Numbered from the stretch's first letter, positions 42,092 through 52,537 are shown. The stretch is DNA of 64,000 bases from Polyangiaceae bacterium (GCA_020633235.1 JACKEA010000001.1:2170001-2234000); one strand, 5' to 3'. Notes: generated by a model from the sequence alone, not told the origin. Program-made: numbers and translations.

Positions 42092-42724
42092 ATGATGAAG
42101 CACAGCATACTTTTGAAAGTCGTTCCCGCGGCCGCGCTGATGGGCGCGGTGGTCTCACAGTCCGCGCCGGCCGAGGCGCAGTCTCGGTGCATCTCGGGTA
42201 CGCGAGTGCTCTCGGATCTGGCCAGCAACTACGGCGACAAGCTGATCCAGTACCATTGCAACAAGCGCAAGGATCCCGCCAAGTGTCTGGAGGATGCGGG
42301 CAAGGTCCAGGCGGTCGTCAGCGACTCCGTCAAGTACTGGAACAAGATGGCCGGCAACGGCTGGGCGACGATCGGCCCGCGCGAGCTCACCTTCAACGGC
42401 AAGCTGGACGGCAAGGTGGTCCTCGGCTCCGAGCGCCTGTTCGTCACCAAGGCGCCGGTGTTCGATACGGACCGCATCGCGGTGACCATCCTCAAAGAGG
42501 GTGGCAAGGCCAACACGCGCGTGACCATCGCGAAGTTCGACGAGAACGGGCGCTGCCTGGACGCCGACGAGGTCACCTTCAGCGGCAAGGACAAGAAGGG
42601 CACCACGAAGTCGGTCCGCCTCAAGGGCGTGAAGGGCATGTTCGTCGCCGTCAAGATCAACGCTTCCGGTGGCAAGGCGTTCGACTACGAGCTCCGCGCC
42701 AACAACAACCCGAACCGATGGTAA
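42092..42724 (+). CDS. Secreted protein of unknown function
   Basis: A 210-aa exported protein. MMKHSILLKVVPAAALMGAVVSQSAPAEAQ is a signal peptide cleaved after AEA. The mature part is basic and beta-rich (ELTFNGKLDGKVVLGSERLFVTKAPVFDTDRIAVTILKEGG). Four cysteines (RCISGT, YHCNKR, KCLEDAG, GRCLDADE) suggest disulfides. Shine-Dalgarno GGAGAGG at 42082-42088. Its end overlaps the next gene by 7 bp. Confidence 0.75.
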   Translation: MMKHSILLKVVPAAALMGAVVSQSAPAEAQSRCISGTRVLSDLASNYGDKLIQYHCNKRKDPAKCLEDAGKVQAVVSDSVKYWNKMAGNGWATIGPRELTFNGKLDGKVVLGSERLFVTKAPVFDTDRIAVTILKEGGKANTRVTIAKFDENGRCLDADEVTFSGKDKKGTTKSVRLKGVKGMFVAVKINASGGKAFDYELRANNNPNRW

Positions 42725-43221
42725 CCCGGCGAGCATTCGCGCAGTTGGTCTGTGGGGCAGCGTTGGTCGTGACGCTGCCCGCATCGGCCCAATCCACGCG
42801 CTACGACATCGACAAGAAAGACACTCCGAGGCCCGTGCTGAGCGTGCTGAACAAGTACGTGAAGACGCTCCGCAGCAGCAAGGACCTCGATGATTGCGCA
42901 AAGGCCTTCGTCTCCATCGCCGGCGGCTCGTTGGTGAACGAGGACGGCAAGAGCCTGCGCGGGACGGTGCAGCGTTTCGGCCTGAAGAAGGACTACGAGA
43001 ACATCAAGTTCTACGCGGATCCGATTCAGATCACCCGGATCGCCAAGCTGCCCGCCACCACCAGCGGCTTCGGTCCCAGCGCCATTCGCGGTCCCCGCTA
43101 CAAGATCTGGATCGCGAAGAAGGACGGTGCGGGGGGCATGCCTGCTCCCGTGACCATCCTGGTGCCGGAGGGCCACGCCACCATCAAGTCGCCGAAGGTC
43201 GTCAACGTCGGCAGCTACTGA
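42718..43221 (+). CDS. Secreted protein of unknown function, paired with preceding gene
   Basis: A 167-aa exported protein with signal MVTRRAFAQLVCGAALVVTLPASAQ. The mature region (KYVKTLRSSKDLDDCAKAFVSIAGGSLVNEDGKSLRGTVQRFGLKKDYENIKFYA) is charged and compact. It overlaps the preceding secreted-protein gene and shares a strong terminator after it, so the two form a small operon. No family recognised. Confidence 0.75.
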   Translation: MVTRRAFAQLVCGAALVVTLPASAQSTRYDIDKKDTPRPVLSVLNKYVKTLRSSKDLDDCAKAFVSIAGGSLVNEDGKSLRGTVQRFGLKKDYENIKFYADPIQITRIAKLPATTSGFGPSAIRGPRYKIWIAKKDGAGGMPAPVTILVPEGHATIKSPKVVNVGSY

Positions 43222-43231
43222 CGACCGTCGT

Positions 43232-43264
43232 CCGCTCCCGGCTGCGCGGTGCAGCCGGGAGCGG
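43232..43264. terminator. Strong 14-bp hairpin terminator
   Basis: CCGCTCCCGGCTGC (43232-43245) and GCAGCCGGGAGCGG (43251-43264) are perfect complements around a 5-nt loop, 10 bp after the stop of the secreted-protein operon, followed by GAATTT. It may serve both strands since hutU ends 60 bp further on. Confidence 0.75.
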
Positions 43265-43324
43265 GAATTTCGAGTCCGGGATGAGAGGTTCCGCGGCGGA
43301 CCAGAAAACCAAACGTGAAACAGG

Positions 43325-45091
43325 CTATAGGCCCGGGATCTTCACGTGCTTCTGTGCGGCGGTCTCGAGGGCCTCGTCGTAGCCAGCGAGCGCGTGGCGA
43401 GCGACGCCGATGCCCGGGTCGACGGTGAGGACGCGCTCGAGGCGTCGTGCTCGCTCGTCCGTGCCATCGGCGACGACCACCATGCCGGCGTGGAGCGAGT
43501 TGCCGATGCCCACGCCGCCGCCGTGGTGGAAGCTGACCCAGGAAGCACCGGCGGCGATGTTCAGAGCGAAGTTCAGCAGCGGCCAGTCCGCGATGGCGTC
43601 GGAGCCGTCCTTCATGGCTTCGGTCTCGCGATCCGGGGAGGCGACGGAGCCGCAGTCGAGATGATCGCGACCGATCACCACCGGCGCGCTCACGGTGCCC
43701 TTTCGGATCAGCCGATTCATGGCATCACCGAAGCGAGCGCGATCCCCGTAGCCCAGCCAGCAGATGCGGGTGGGGAGCCCCAAAAAGGGAACCTTTTCGC
43801 TGGCCATGCGGATCCATCGCGCCAGCCCTTCGTCCTCTGGGAACAGCGAGAGCGCCTCGCGATCGAGGGCGTGGATGTCCTCCGGGTTGCCGCTGAGCGC
43901 GGCCCAGCGGAACGGTCCCAGGCCGCGGGCGAACAGCGGCCGGATGTAGGCCGGGACGAACCCCGGGTACAGGTACTCGCCGCTCTCGTCGCGCACCGGC
44001 ACTCCGGCGAGCTCGGCTTGGGCGCGAAGGTTGTTGCCGTAGTCGAAGGCCACGGCCCCGCGCTTCTGCATTTCGAGGATGGCGGTGACGTGCGCGGCGA
44101 TGCTCGAGAGCGAGCGTTGGTGGTACTCGGCGAGGTTCTCGCGGCGCAGGGCGTCGAGCTCGTCCGGGTCGCCCGAGGGGACGTAGGCGCCGAGGTCGTG
44201 GGCGGGCGTCTGATCCGTCACCATGTCCGGCGTCACACCGCGGCGGACCAGCTCCGGGTACACGTCGGCGGCGTTGCCCACCAGGCCGATGCTGAGGGGA
44301 GCTCCGTTCTTCTTGGCTTCCTCCGCCCAGGCCAGGGCTTCGGAGAGCGAGCTCGTCATGCGGTCGCAATAGCCCTCGTCCACCTTGCGCTGCACGCGAT
44401 CCGCGCGGACTTCGACGTCGATCACCACGCCTTCGTTCATGGTGACGGCCAGGGGTTGCGCGCCGCTCATGCCGCCCAGCCCCGCGGTGAGCACGATCTT
44501 CCCCTTGAGGCTGGGAACGCCGAAGTGCTTCTCCGCTGCCGCCAGACAAGTCTGATAGGTGCCCTGCAAGATCCCCTGAGTGCCGATGTAGATCCAAGAA
44601 CCCGCAGTCATCTGCCCGTACATGGTGAGGCCCATGCGGTCGAGCTCGTCGAACTTCTGCTGGGTTGCCCAGCGGGGCACGAGGTTGGCGTTGGCGAGGA
44701 GCACGCGCGGAGCGTGCTCGTGTGTGCGCGCTACGTACACGCCGCGGCCGGACTGCACGCACAAGGTTTCGTCCGGGGCGAGCTCGTCCAGCACGCGGAG
44801 GATGTTCCGGTACTCGTGCCAGTTGCGCGCGGCGCGGCCGCTGCCGCCGTACACCACCAGGCTTTCCCAATCGACCGCGTTGGCGGGGTCGAGGTTGTTC
44901 ATCAACATCCGCTTCGCGGCTTCCGTGTCCCAGGTGCGCGCCGTCTTGCTGGTACCGGTCGGCGCGTGGATCGGCTCGGCGGGCTTGGCCGAGAGATGCA
45001 TCGGTCGGCCGAAGCGTCGGAGCTCGTCTTCCACGTTGCAGCTGCAGGAGTATTTGCCGCGTTCGGCCTGGGCGATGGTCGCGTCGTTCAT
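43325..45091 (-). CDS. hutU: Urocanate hydratase
   Basis: A 588-aa NAD-dependent hydratase of histidine breakdown, converting urocanate to imidazolone propionate, the substrate of HutI. Family segments include VVYGGSGRAARNWHEY, GLTMYGQMTAGSWIYIGTQGILQGTYQTC, LTAGLGGMSGAQPLA and FHHGGGVGIGNSLHAG. Slightly longer than most (about 555 aa) because of its N-terminal arm. The ATG at 45091 gives MNDATIAQAERGKYSCSC. No hutH next to it; divergent from the TPR gene. Confidence 0.95.
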   Translation of the reverse strand: MNDATIAQAERGKYSCSCNVEDELRRFGRPMHLSAKPAEPIHAPTGTSKTARTWDTEAAKRMLMNNLDPANAVDWESLVVYGGSGRAARNWHEYRNILRVLDELAPDETLCVQSGRGVYVARTHEHAPRVLLANANLVPRWATQQKFDELDRMGLTMYGQMTAGSWIYIGTQGILQGTYQTCLAAAEKHFGVPSLKGKIVLTAGLGGMSGAQPLAVTMNEGVVIDVEVRADRVQRKVDEGYCDRMTSSLSEALAWAEEAKKNGAPLSIGLVGNAADVYPELVRRGVTPDMVTDQTPAHDLGAYVPSGDPDELDALRRENLAEYHQRSLSSIAAHVTAILEMQKRGAVAFDYGNNLRAQAELAGVPVRDESGEYLYPGFVPAYIRPLFARGLGPFRWAALSGNPEDIHALDREALSLFPEDEGLARWIRMASEKVPFLGLPTRICWLGYGDRARFGDAMNRLIRKGTVSAPVVIGRDHLDCGSVASPDRETEAMKDGSDAIADWPLLNFALNIAAGASWVSFHHGGGVGIGNSLHAGMVVVADGTDERARRLERVLTVDPGIGVARHALAGYDEALETAAQKHVKIPGL

Positions 45092-45186
45092 GGTCGTTCC
45101 AATACTTTTCTCGGGATTTTGGGCCCGCGGGAGAAGACCCGCACGCGCTCGGGCCGGCATGGTAGTGTCGATCGGCGCTTGACGTC

Positions 45187-48100
45187 ATGAGCGACGAGAA
45201 ACGCTCCAAGAGCCCCAAGGACGACCCTTCACCGCGCCCGCCTCGACCGGCGGGCAGCGGCCGATCGGTTCCACCGCCACCGCGACGCGGGGGTCCCGTG
45301 AAGACCCCCATTGCGGGGTCTCCGGCGCCGCCTCGCGCGTCGGCACCCGCTGCGCCGCCGCCACCGCCGGCGCGCCGCCCGCCGAGCATGCCGCCGCCAC
45401 CCAATCGCGCCGGCACCGCTTCGAAGGCGCCAAAGCCACCGCCGGTTCCCGGCGGTCCGCCGGCGCCGTTGCCGCCGCCGGCACCCCGCCGCTCGGATCC
45501 CAAGGCGTCGAAGGCGCCTCCGGTCCGGGAAGCGCCGGACGCCGAGCACCACAAGACCAAGGTCGGAGTTCCGCCACCACCGGATCCGCGGGTCGCGGCG
45601 GCGCGCACCACCCTCGAGGCACTACAGGCCGAGCTGGGCAAGAGCGACCGGGACTCGCTGCGTCAAGGACGCCTGAACTACGAGATCGCGCGGCTCCTCG
45701 AGAGTCCCGTCGGTGATCTCGACGGTGCGGCGAAGCACTACCAAGAGGCGTACCGCCTGTGCCCGGATCACGTACCCACGCTGCGGGGCACGCGACGGGT
45801 GCTGCTGGCGAAGAAGTCCTATCCCGCAGCGCTCTCGCTGTTCGACGCAGAAGCCCGCTACACCGGAGATCCCGCCGCCAAGGCCGTGCTCTTCTACGAA
45901 AAGGGGCGGGTGCTCGAAGATCAGATGGCTCAGCGGCGCGAGGCCCACGAGGCCTACGCGGCCGCCGTGGAGCTGGATCCCTCGAACCTCACCTATCTGA
46001 AGGCGCTCGAGCGCGTGGACTTGGTGGGGGAAGCCTGGGACGCCCTCGATCGCACCTTCGAGCGGGCGGCCAACGCCGCCGCCGCGGATCCGCGGCTGCG
46101 TGCCGCCCTCGTCGCCGAGCGGGCGCGCTTGGCGGAAGTGAAGCAGTCCGACAGCCAAGCCGCGACGGAGCTGTTCCAGAGTGCGCTCTCCTTCGACGAG
46201 CGTGCGCCCGGCGCCCTGTTCGCGCTCAAGCGGCTGCACACGAGCCACAAGCGCTGGCGCGATCTCGCCGACGTGCTGCGCCGCGAGGCGGACCAGACGG
46301 CAGATCCGATGGTGCGCGCCATGGCCTGCTACCGCATGGGGCGCGTGCTGGTGGATCGCCTGGGGAACTTGGACGAAGGCCTCGCCGCCCTGGAGCGGGC
46401 CGCCGAGAGCGCGCCCTCGGAGCAACTGGTCCTCGAAGAGCTGTGTCGCCTGTACGAGCAGGCCAAGCGCTGGGAAGCGCTGTGCCGGGTGCTGGAGCGG
46501 TTGAGCGAGCGCGTCACCACGCCCAGCGAGCGGGTCGGCATCCTGCATCGCATCGGCAGCATTTGTGAGGACAAGCTCTCCGACGAGAAGTCCGCCGTCG
46601 CCTGGTACCGCCGCACGCTGGAGGACGACCCGACGTACCTGCCGGCGCTGCAAGCGCTGGGCAAGCTCTACACTCGCAAGAAGGAGTGGAAGGAGCTCAT
46701 CGCGATGCATCTCGCGGAAGCGACGTCGCTCACCGACGGACCGCGCCGCGCCGCTGCGCACGGCCGGATCGCGATCCTGTTCGAAGAACAGCTCGGCGAT
46801 CGCGAACAAGCCGTCGCGCACCATGCTCGCGCGTTGGGACTGTCCCCGGGGTACGCGCCGTCGTTCAAAGCGCTCGAGCGGCTGTATCGCCAGGGGCAAC
46901 GCTGGCGCGAGCTTGTGGAGCTGTACGAGCGCGCGGTCCACGCTGCGACCGACGCCGAGACGAAGATCACGTTCCTGTTCAAGATCGGTCGTCTGCACGA
47001 GGACGCTCTCGATGCACCGGGGCACGCGCTGACGGCCTACCGTCGCATCCTGGAAGTGGACGACGGGCACTTGGGCGCCATCCACGCCATGCAACGCGCG
47101 GCGGAGCGGGCAGGGAAGTGGCAGGAGCTGGTCGACGCGCTCGAGCTCGAAGCGGCCAAGGTGAAGGACGACAAGCTCGTCGTCTCGCTGCTCCATCGCG
47201 CGGGCGAGGTGCTGGAAGACCACCTGGATGACACCGATGCCGCCCTGTCTCGCTACCAACGCGTGGTGAAGAAGGATCCCACGTTCGCCCCCGCGCTGAA
47301 GAGCCTGGGGCTTTCGTACTACCGCGCCGGGCGTTGGGAGGACCTGCTCGAGGTCTACCGCAGCGAGCTTTCGCTGGCTCCGAAGGGACCGGAATCCGCG
47401 TCTCTGCTCTACAAGATGGGCGAGATCAGTGAAGAGCAGATCGGCAAGGACGACGACGCCATCCAGTTCTATCGACGCGCCATCGAGATGGACGCGTTCC
47501 ACGCGCCGAGCATCTCGGCCCTCGAGCGCAAGCTGTCGGAGCGCGGTAACTGGACGGAGCTCGCGAAGCTCATCGAGCTGGAGCTCACCAGCATCAAGGA
47601 TGACGCGGTGCGAGCACGTACGGCGGCTCGCCTCGGCGAGGTGTACGAGAATCGCCTGAACCAACCGGACAAGGCGCTCGCGGCCTACGAGCAAGCCTTG
47701 GCGGCGGACGGCACGTTCCGGCCGGCGCTGGACGGCCGAGCCCGGCTCCTGTCGCTGGAGAAGGACTACAAGCGCCTCGCGGAGGAGCTTTCGCGGGAGG
47801 CTGCGACGGCGAACGACCCGCTGCTTGCCGTGGCCGCGACGTACCGACAAGGAGAAATCCACCGAGACGAGCTCTCGGATCCCAAGAAGGCGATCGAGTG
47901 TTTCGAGGCCGTGCTGGAACGGGATCCGTCGCACGTGGGTGCGCTCTTGGCCCTCGAGCCGCTGTACGTGGCGGACAGCGCCTGGGAGCAGCTGGCACAG
48001 GTGTACGCCACGGAGAGCCGGGTATTTTCGGATACCGGAGCGCGGGTGGCGGCGCTCCGAGAGCTGGCGCGCTTGCAGGAGGTCCGCGGTATCGGCGCGG

Positions 48101-50526
48101 AGGACCAGCAGCGCGCGACGCACATCGCGATCCTGCAGATGTCGCCGTCGGATCCTTCGGCGCTGGCTGCGCTGGAGCGGCTGGCGCTCGGCATGGGGGA
48201 CGCGCAGCTGCTCACGCATGTCGACGCGAAGCTGGGAGCGACCAGCGCGGTGCCTTCGCTGGCGGCAGCACACCAGACGCGCCTGGCGGAGACGCTGGAA
48301 GCGCTCGAAGATCCGTCGGCCCTCGACACCTACCGCGCGGCGTTGGGGCGAGATCCCGAAAATCTCGCGGCGGCCTATGGTCTGGTGCGCTTGGCCAAGA
48401 AGAGTCGCGACCCCGATTTGCTGGCGTCCACCGCGGAGACCGCCGCCAAGGTGCTCGACGATCGGGAACAGGCCGCGCGACTGCTCGTCATCGGCGCCGA
48501 GGTGAAGGCGGGCCTGGGCGATGCAGAAGGCGCGCTCCGCGCTCTGGAGCGCGCACTGGAGCTGAACCCCGATCACGAGCACGCGGCGAAGGAGCTCGAG
48601 CGGCTGCTGATCGCCATGGGGCAGATCGATCGCCTGTTCGACATCTTGTGTCAGGCCGCTCAGTGGGCGAGCCAGAGCGAGCGCATGGCTCAGCTGTGGA
48701 TCGCGGTGTCGCGGCTCTTGGCCGACCAAAAGCACGACGTGCCGGCGGCCCTTGCCGCGCTGCACCGGGTGACGGACGAGCTGCCGGGCCACGTGGACAC
48801 ACTGCTAGCGCTGGCCGATCTCTACATGCGCGACCAGCAGTGGGCGGAAGCCGTCGACCGGCTCACCCGCGTGCTGGCGGAATCGCCGTCGCCGCCCATT
48901 CAGATCCGCGCTCACCTCGCACTGGCCGAGGTCCTGCATGAGCGGCTGGGGGACGAGGACCGCGCTCTCAGTAACCTCGAGAAGGTGTTGGCCCTCGACG
49001 ACCGCAACAAGGCGGCGTTGGAGAGGCTGATCAAGATCCAGGTGCGCCGCGGTAAGATGGACGCGGCGGCTTCCACGGCGTCGCGGTTGGTCACCGTTGC
49101 CACGGACGACGGCGAGCGCGCGGAAGCGCTGACGCGTCTCGCGGAGCTCGAAAAGGATCGCAAGGAGTACGATGCCGCGGCCCACGCCTACGAGCAGGCC
49201 GTGGCCATGGCGGGGACGGAGGGCAGCGCGGCGGCGTCGTTCAAGGAGATGCTGGTCGAGCTGAAGCTGCTCGGGGAAGACCCGCCCTGGAGCAACTACG
49301 TCAACGCCCTCTCCGGCTATCTGGAGCGTGCCAGCGTGTCGCCGGACAAGCGCGCCGCCATCTATCTCGAGGTGGGCCGGGTGCTCGGCGACGAGATGGG
49401 CATGACGGAGCGCTCCCTGGCGGCGCTGCAGCGGGGCATCGCCGTGGACCCGAACCACGTGGAGATCCGCGTAGAGCTTGCCACCCGGTTGAAGGCGGCT
49501 GGGCACCATCCACAAGCGGCGGCGGAGCTGAAGAAGCTGCTCGAGGTGGACGTCACCCGCGTGCAAACTTGGCGCGACCTCGTGGCCAGCTTCCAGGGCA
49601 TGCAGCGGCAGGAGGAGGCCGTGCTCGCCATGGCGCCGCTGGTCGCCCTGGGCGCGGCCAACGATCTGGAGCGCGCGACGGTCGCGGCGCGACCGTCCCG
49701 CTTCTCGAGCACCATGCCGGGGGCTTTCGACGACGTGGCGTTCCGTGGGATCGACGCCCGAGGCGCGCCGGACGCCGCGGGAGACTTGCTCGCGGCGGTC
49801 TCCGAGGGGCTCGCCAAGGTGCACCCGCCGGAGCTCGAACGCTACGGGCTCGCCAGTCGCGATCGCATCACCTCGCGTTCCGGCCATCCACTGCGCATGC
49901 TCGCGGATCGCGTCGCTCAGCTGTTCGGCGTCGAGGAGTACGACCTGTACATCCACCGCGCGCACGCCGGCAGTCTGGAGGTGGAGCTCAGCGATCCCCC
50001 CGCGGTGCTGGTTCCGGCCCACGTCACGGGCTTCGGCGAGACCGAGCAGGTCTTCTGCCTGGCTCGACCCCTCGCCAACATTGCCCGCGGGCTCCACGCC
50101 GTGAACAAGCTTTCTCCACGCGAGGTGGAGCTCTTGCTGGTAGCGGCCGCGCGCTTGGCGGATCCCACCTTCGGCATCGGCATCACGGACGAAGAATTCC
50201 TGCAGGGCCACGCCCGCCGGGTGCAGAAGGCCCTCTCGCGCCGGGGTCGCCGCGCCACGGAGGAATCCGCGGCCTTGTTCCTCGGCTCAGCCCCCGTGGA
50301 CTACACGGACTGGTGCGAGAAGATCCGCCGTACGGCGGCTCGGGCGGCCGTCACCGTCGCCGACGATCTCCCAGCCTGCGTCACCCTGCTGCGCCGCACC
50401 GAAGGGGACCTGGCCGGGCTCAAAGGCGCGGCGCTGGCTCAGGGCATGGAGCTGGTCTCCGATCTGATGCGCTTTTGGGTGAGCGATGCGGCCTTTGCGC
50501 TGCGCCGCCGCCTGAGCATCCTCTGA
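45187..50526 (+). CDS. Giant TPR-repeat protein
   Basis: A 1779-aa protein. Residues 1-140 are Pro/Arg/Ser-rich and disordered. From about 140 to 1480 runs a long series of tetratricopeptide repeats, recognisable by A-x3-Y-x10-P patterns such as AAKHYQEAYRLCPDHVPTL, AVAWYRRTLEDDPTYLPAL, ALTAYRRILEVDDGHLGAI, AIQFYRRAIEMDAFHAPSI and ALRALERALELNPDHEHAA. The last 300 residues form a compact domain (ERYGLASRDRITSRSGHPLRMLADRVAQLFGVEEYDLYIHRAH) seen in myxobacterial TPR proteins. A scaffold is likely; partners unknown. No signal peptide. Confidence 0.88.
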   Translation: MSDEKRSKSPKDDPSPRPPRPAGSGRSVPPPPRRGGPVKTPIAGSPAPPRASAPAAPPPPPARRPPSMPPPPNRAGTASKAPKPPPVPGGPPAPLPPPAPRRSDPKASKAPPVREAPDAEHHKTKVGVPPPPDPRVAAARTTLEALQAELGKSDRDSLRQGRLNYEIARLLESPVGDLDGAAKHYQEAYRLCPDHVPTLRGTRRVLLAKKSYPAALSLFDAEARYTGDPAAKAVLFYEKGRVLEDQMAQRREAHEAYAAAVELDPSNLTYLKALERVDLVGEAWDALDRTFERAANAAAADPRLRAALVAERARLAEVKQSDSQAATELFQSALSFDERAPGALFALKRLHTSHKRWRDLADVLRREADQTADPMVRAMACYRMGRVLVDRLGNLDEGLAALERAAESAPSEQLVLEELCRLYEQAKRWEALCRVLERLSERVTTPSERVGILHRIGSICEDKLSDEKSAVAWYRRTLEDDPTYLPALQALGKLYTRKKEWKELIAMHLAEATSLTDGPRRAAAHGRIAILFEEQLGDREQAVAHHARALGLSPGYAPSFKALERLYRQGQRWRELVELYERAVHAATDAETKITFLFKIGRLHEDALDAPGHALTAYRRILEVDDGHLGAIHAMQRAAERAGKWQELVDALELEAAKVKDDKLVVSLLHRAGEVLEDHLDDTDAALSRYQRVVKKDPTFAPALKSLGLSYYRAGRWEDLLEVYRSELSLAPKGPESASLLYKMGEISEEQIGKDDDAIQFYRRAIEMDAFHAPSISALERKLSERGNWTELAKLIELELTSIKDDAVRARTAARLGEVYENRLNQPDKALAAYEQALAADGTFRPALDGRARLLSLEKDYKRLAEELSREAATANDPLLAVAATYRQGEIHRDELSDPKKAIECFEAVLERDPSHVGALLALEPLYVADSAWEQLAQVYATESRVFSDTGARVAALRELARLQEVRGIGAEDQQRATHIAILQMSPSDPSALAALERLALGMGDAQLLTHVDAKLGATSAVPSLAAAHQTRLAETLEALEDPSALDTYRAALGRDPENLAAAYGLVRLAKKSRDPDLLASTAETAAKVLDDREQAARLLVIGAEVKAGLGDAEGALRALERALELNPDHEHAAKELERLLIAMGQIDRLFDILCQAAQWASQSERMAQLWIAVSRLLADQKHDVPAALAALHRVTDELPGHVDTLLALADLYMRDQQWAEAVDRLTRVLAESPSPPIQIRAHLALAEVLHERLGDEDRALSNLEKVLALDDRNKAALERLIKIQVRRGKMDAAASTASRLVTVATDDGERAEALTRLAELEKDRKEYDAAAHAYEQAVAMAGTEGSAAASFKEMLVELKLLGEDPPWSNYVNALSGYLERASVSPDKRAAIYLEVGRVLGDEMGMTERSLAALQRGIAVDPNHVEIRVELATRLKAAGHHPQAAAELKKLLEVDVTRVQTWRDLVASFQGMQRQEEAVLAMAPLVALGAANDLERATVAARPSRFSSTMPGAFDDVAFRGIDARGAPDAAGDLLAAVSEGLAKVHPPELERYGLASRDRITSRSGHPLRMLADRVAQLFGVEEYDLYIHRAHAGSLEVELSDPPAVLVPAHVTGFGETEQVFCLARPLANIARGLHAVNKLSPREVELLLVAAARLADPTFGIGITDEEFLQGHARRVQKALSRRGRRATEESAALFLGSAPVDYTDWCEKIRRTAARAAVTVADDLPACVTLLRRTEGDLAGLKGAALAQGMELVSDLMRFWVSDAAFALRRRLSIL

Positions 50527-50529
50527 CGC

Positions 50530-52497
50530 ATGCGACGCTACCTGCTGCTCGTGACCCTCGCGGCTTGCGGGGGCCCGCTGATCGACAACTCTCCAATGCC
50601 CGCGCCGGCGCGGGCGCCCCTCGCCGACATGGCGGAGCGTCCGCCGGAGCCTCCCGCGCCGTCGACCGGCAACGTGGTGCTGGAGGGCACGCCGGAGATC
50701 CCGCCACGGCTCGGCGAGCGATTGTCGCAGTACGTGAACGCACGCGCGGCGTCCTTCCAATGGCTTTCGGACGACGGCAAGCGAGCCCTCATCACCACTC
50801 GTTTCGCCGACACGGAGCAGCTGCATTGGGTCTCCATGCCGATGGGAGAGCGCAAGCAGCTCACTTTTCGGGACGAGCCCGTGAGCACCGCGTCCATTGC
50901 GCCGGGGGGCGACGCGGTGGTGTACATGAGCGACAGCGGCGGCAACGAGCGCTATCAGATCTTCCGCCTGGAGCTCGGGACCGGCGAGACCACGCTGCTG
51001 TCCGACGGAAAGAATCGCCACGGCGAGTATCTCTGGTCGCACTCGGGCAAGCTCATCGCGTACACCAGCAACGCGCGCAACGGGAAGGACATGGATCTCT
51101 TTCTGGGGGACGGAAAGAGCCCCGGCCGGTCGCTGCTCGAGCGCGAGGGACACTGGTATCCGATCGACTGGTCCAAGAACGACGACAAGCTGTTGGTCGG
51201 GCAGTACGTGTCGATCAACGAATCGCGGCTGTATCTCGTGGACGTGAAGACGAAGGCCGTAACGCAGGTCACGCCGGCGGAGCCCGTGGCCAGCTACCGC
51301 GCCGCCGTGCTGGCGCCGGACGGCCAGCGCGTGTGGCTCGCCACCGATCGCGACACGGATCACGTGGAGCTGTACGCGGCGCAGCTGGGCAAACCGGATC
51401 TCGAGCCGCTCTCCCGTTCGATCCCTTGGAACGTGGAGGAGCTGGCGCTGTCACCGGACGGCAAGACCCTGGCCTTCGTGACCAACGAGGACGGCTATGG
51501 TGTGCTCCGCCTGCTGGACACCGCCACGGGTCGACAGAGCGCAGCTCCGGGGATCCCCAAGGGCATCGTGAAGGGGCTTCGCTTCGCCAAGGCGGCGCCG
51601 GTGCTCGGCTTCACCCTGGTGGGGGCGACGACCAGCGGAGACGCCTACGGGTACGACCTGCGCGACAAGAAGCTCACTCGCTGGACGGAGAGCGAGGTCG
51701 GCGGTCTCGACCCGCGTCGCTTCGTGGAGCCGGAGCTCGTGCACTATCCGACCTTCGACGGCCGCACGATCCCGGCGTTCTACTATCGCTCACCAAAGAA
51801 GGGCCCGCGCCCCGTGGTGGTCTGGATCCACGGGGGGCCGGAGTCCCAAGCGCGGCCGAGCTTCTCGCCCTTGCTCCAGTACCTGGTGCTGGAGAGCGGC
51901 TTTTCCGTGCTGGTGCCGAACGTGCGGGGCTCTGATGGTTACGGCAAGGCGTATCTGTTGCTCGACAACGGCGCCAAGCGCGAAGACTCGGTGAAGGACA
52001 TCGGCGCGCTGCTGGACTGGGTGAAGACGCAGCCGGAGCTCGACGCGAAGCGGACAGCGGTGCTGGGCGGCTCCTACGGTGGCTACATGGTGCTCGCGTC
52101 CCTGGTGCACTTCGGCAAGCGCCTGCGCGCGGGCGTCGACATCGTGGGGATCAGTAACTTCGTCACGTTCCTGGAGAACACGCAAGCCTATCGTCGAGAC
52201 TTGCGCCGGGCGGAATACGGCGACGAGCGTAAGGCCGACATGCGAAAGCTGCTCACGCGAATTTCTCCTACCGAGAACGCCGACAAGATCGAGAGCGCGC
52301 TGTTCGTGGCGCACGGGGCCAACGACCCTCGAGTTCCGGTGGGGGAGACCGAGCAGATCGCCCGCGCCGTGCGCAAGAACGGCCACGATGTTTGGTACAT
52401 GCTGGCGAAGAACGAGGGGCACGGCTTCCGCAAGCAGGAAAATCGCGACCTCTTCTACCGCCTCACCGTGCTGTTCCTCGAGAAACACCTACAGTGA
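50530..52497 (+). CDS. S9-family prolyl oligopeptidase-like lipoprotein
   Basis: A 655-aa serine peptidase. The N-terminus MRRYLLLVTLAACGG has a short lipobox (LAAC), so it is likely an envelope lipoprotein. Residues about 60-400 form a beta-propeller of WD/PD40-like blades (GGDAVVYMSDSGGNERYQIF, SPDGKTLAFVTNEDGYGVL). The alpha/beta-hydrolase domain has the nucleophile in GGSYGG (Ser515), Asp599 in GANDPRVP and His631 in EGHGF. It resembles acylaminoacyl peptidases and dipeptidyl peptidases. It starts 4 bp after the TPR gene. Confidence 0.9.
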   Translation: MRRYLLLVTLAACGGPLIDNSPMPAPARAPLADMAERPPEPPAPSTGNVVLEGTPEIPPRLGERLSQYVNARAASFQWLSDDGKRALITTRFADTEQLHWVSMPMGERKQLTFRDEPVSTASIAPGGDAVVYMSDSGGNERYQIFRLELGTGETTLLSDGKNRHGEYLWSHSGKLIAYTSNARNGKDMDLFLGDGKSPGRSLLEREGHWYPIDWSKNDDKLLVGQYVSINESRLYLVDVKTKAVTQVTPAEPVASYRAAVLAPDGQRVWLATDRDTDHVELYAAQLGKPDLEPLSRSIPWNVEELALSPDGKTLAFVTNEDGYGVLRLLDTATGRQSAAPGIPKGIVKGLRFAKAAPVLGFTLVGATTSGDAYGYDLRDKKLTRWTESEVGGLDPRRFVEPELVHYPTFDGRTIPAFYYRSPKKGPRPVVVWIHGGPESQARPSFSPLLQYLVLESGFSVLVPNVRGSDGYGKAYLLLDNGAKREDSVKDIGALLDWVKTQPELDAKRTAVLGGSYGGYMVLASLVHFGKRLRAGVDIVGISNFVTFLENTQAYRRDLRRAEYGDERKADMRKLLTRISPTENADKIESALFVAHGANDPRVPVGETEQIARAVRKNGHDVWYMLAKNEGHGFRKQENRDLFYRLTVLFLEKHLQ

Positions 52498-52537
52498 TCC
52501 GTCGCCGAGCCGTTCTTCCTTGGTCGGAGGGATCGCG

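Noticed and set aside
45622..48792. Reverse frame of 1056 codons opposite the TPR gene
   Set aside because: Mirrors the TPR repeats and has no coherent protein features; the forward frame has clear TPR motifs.
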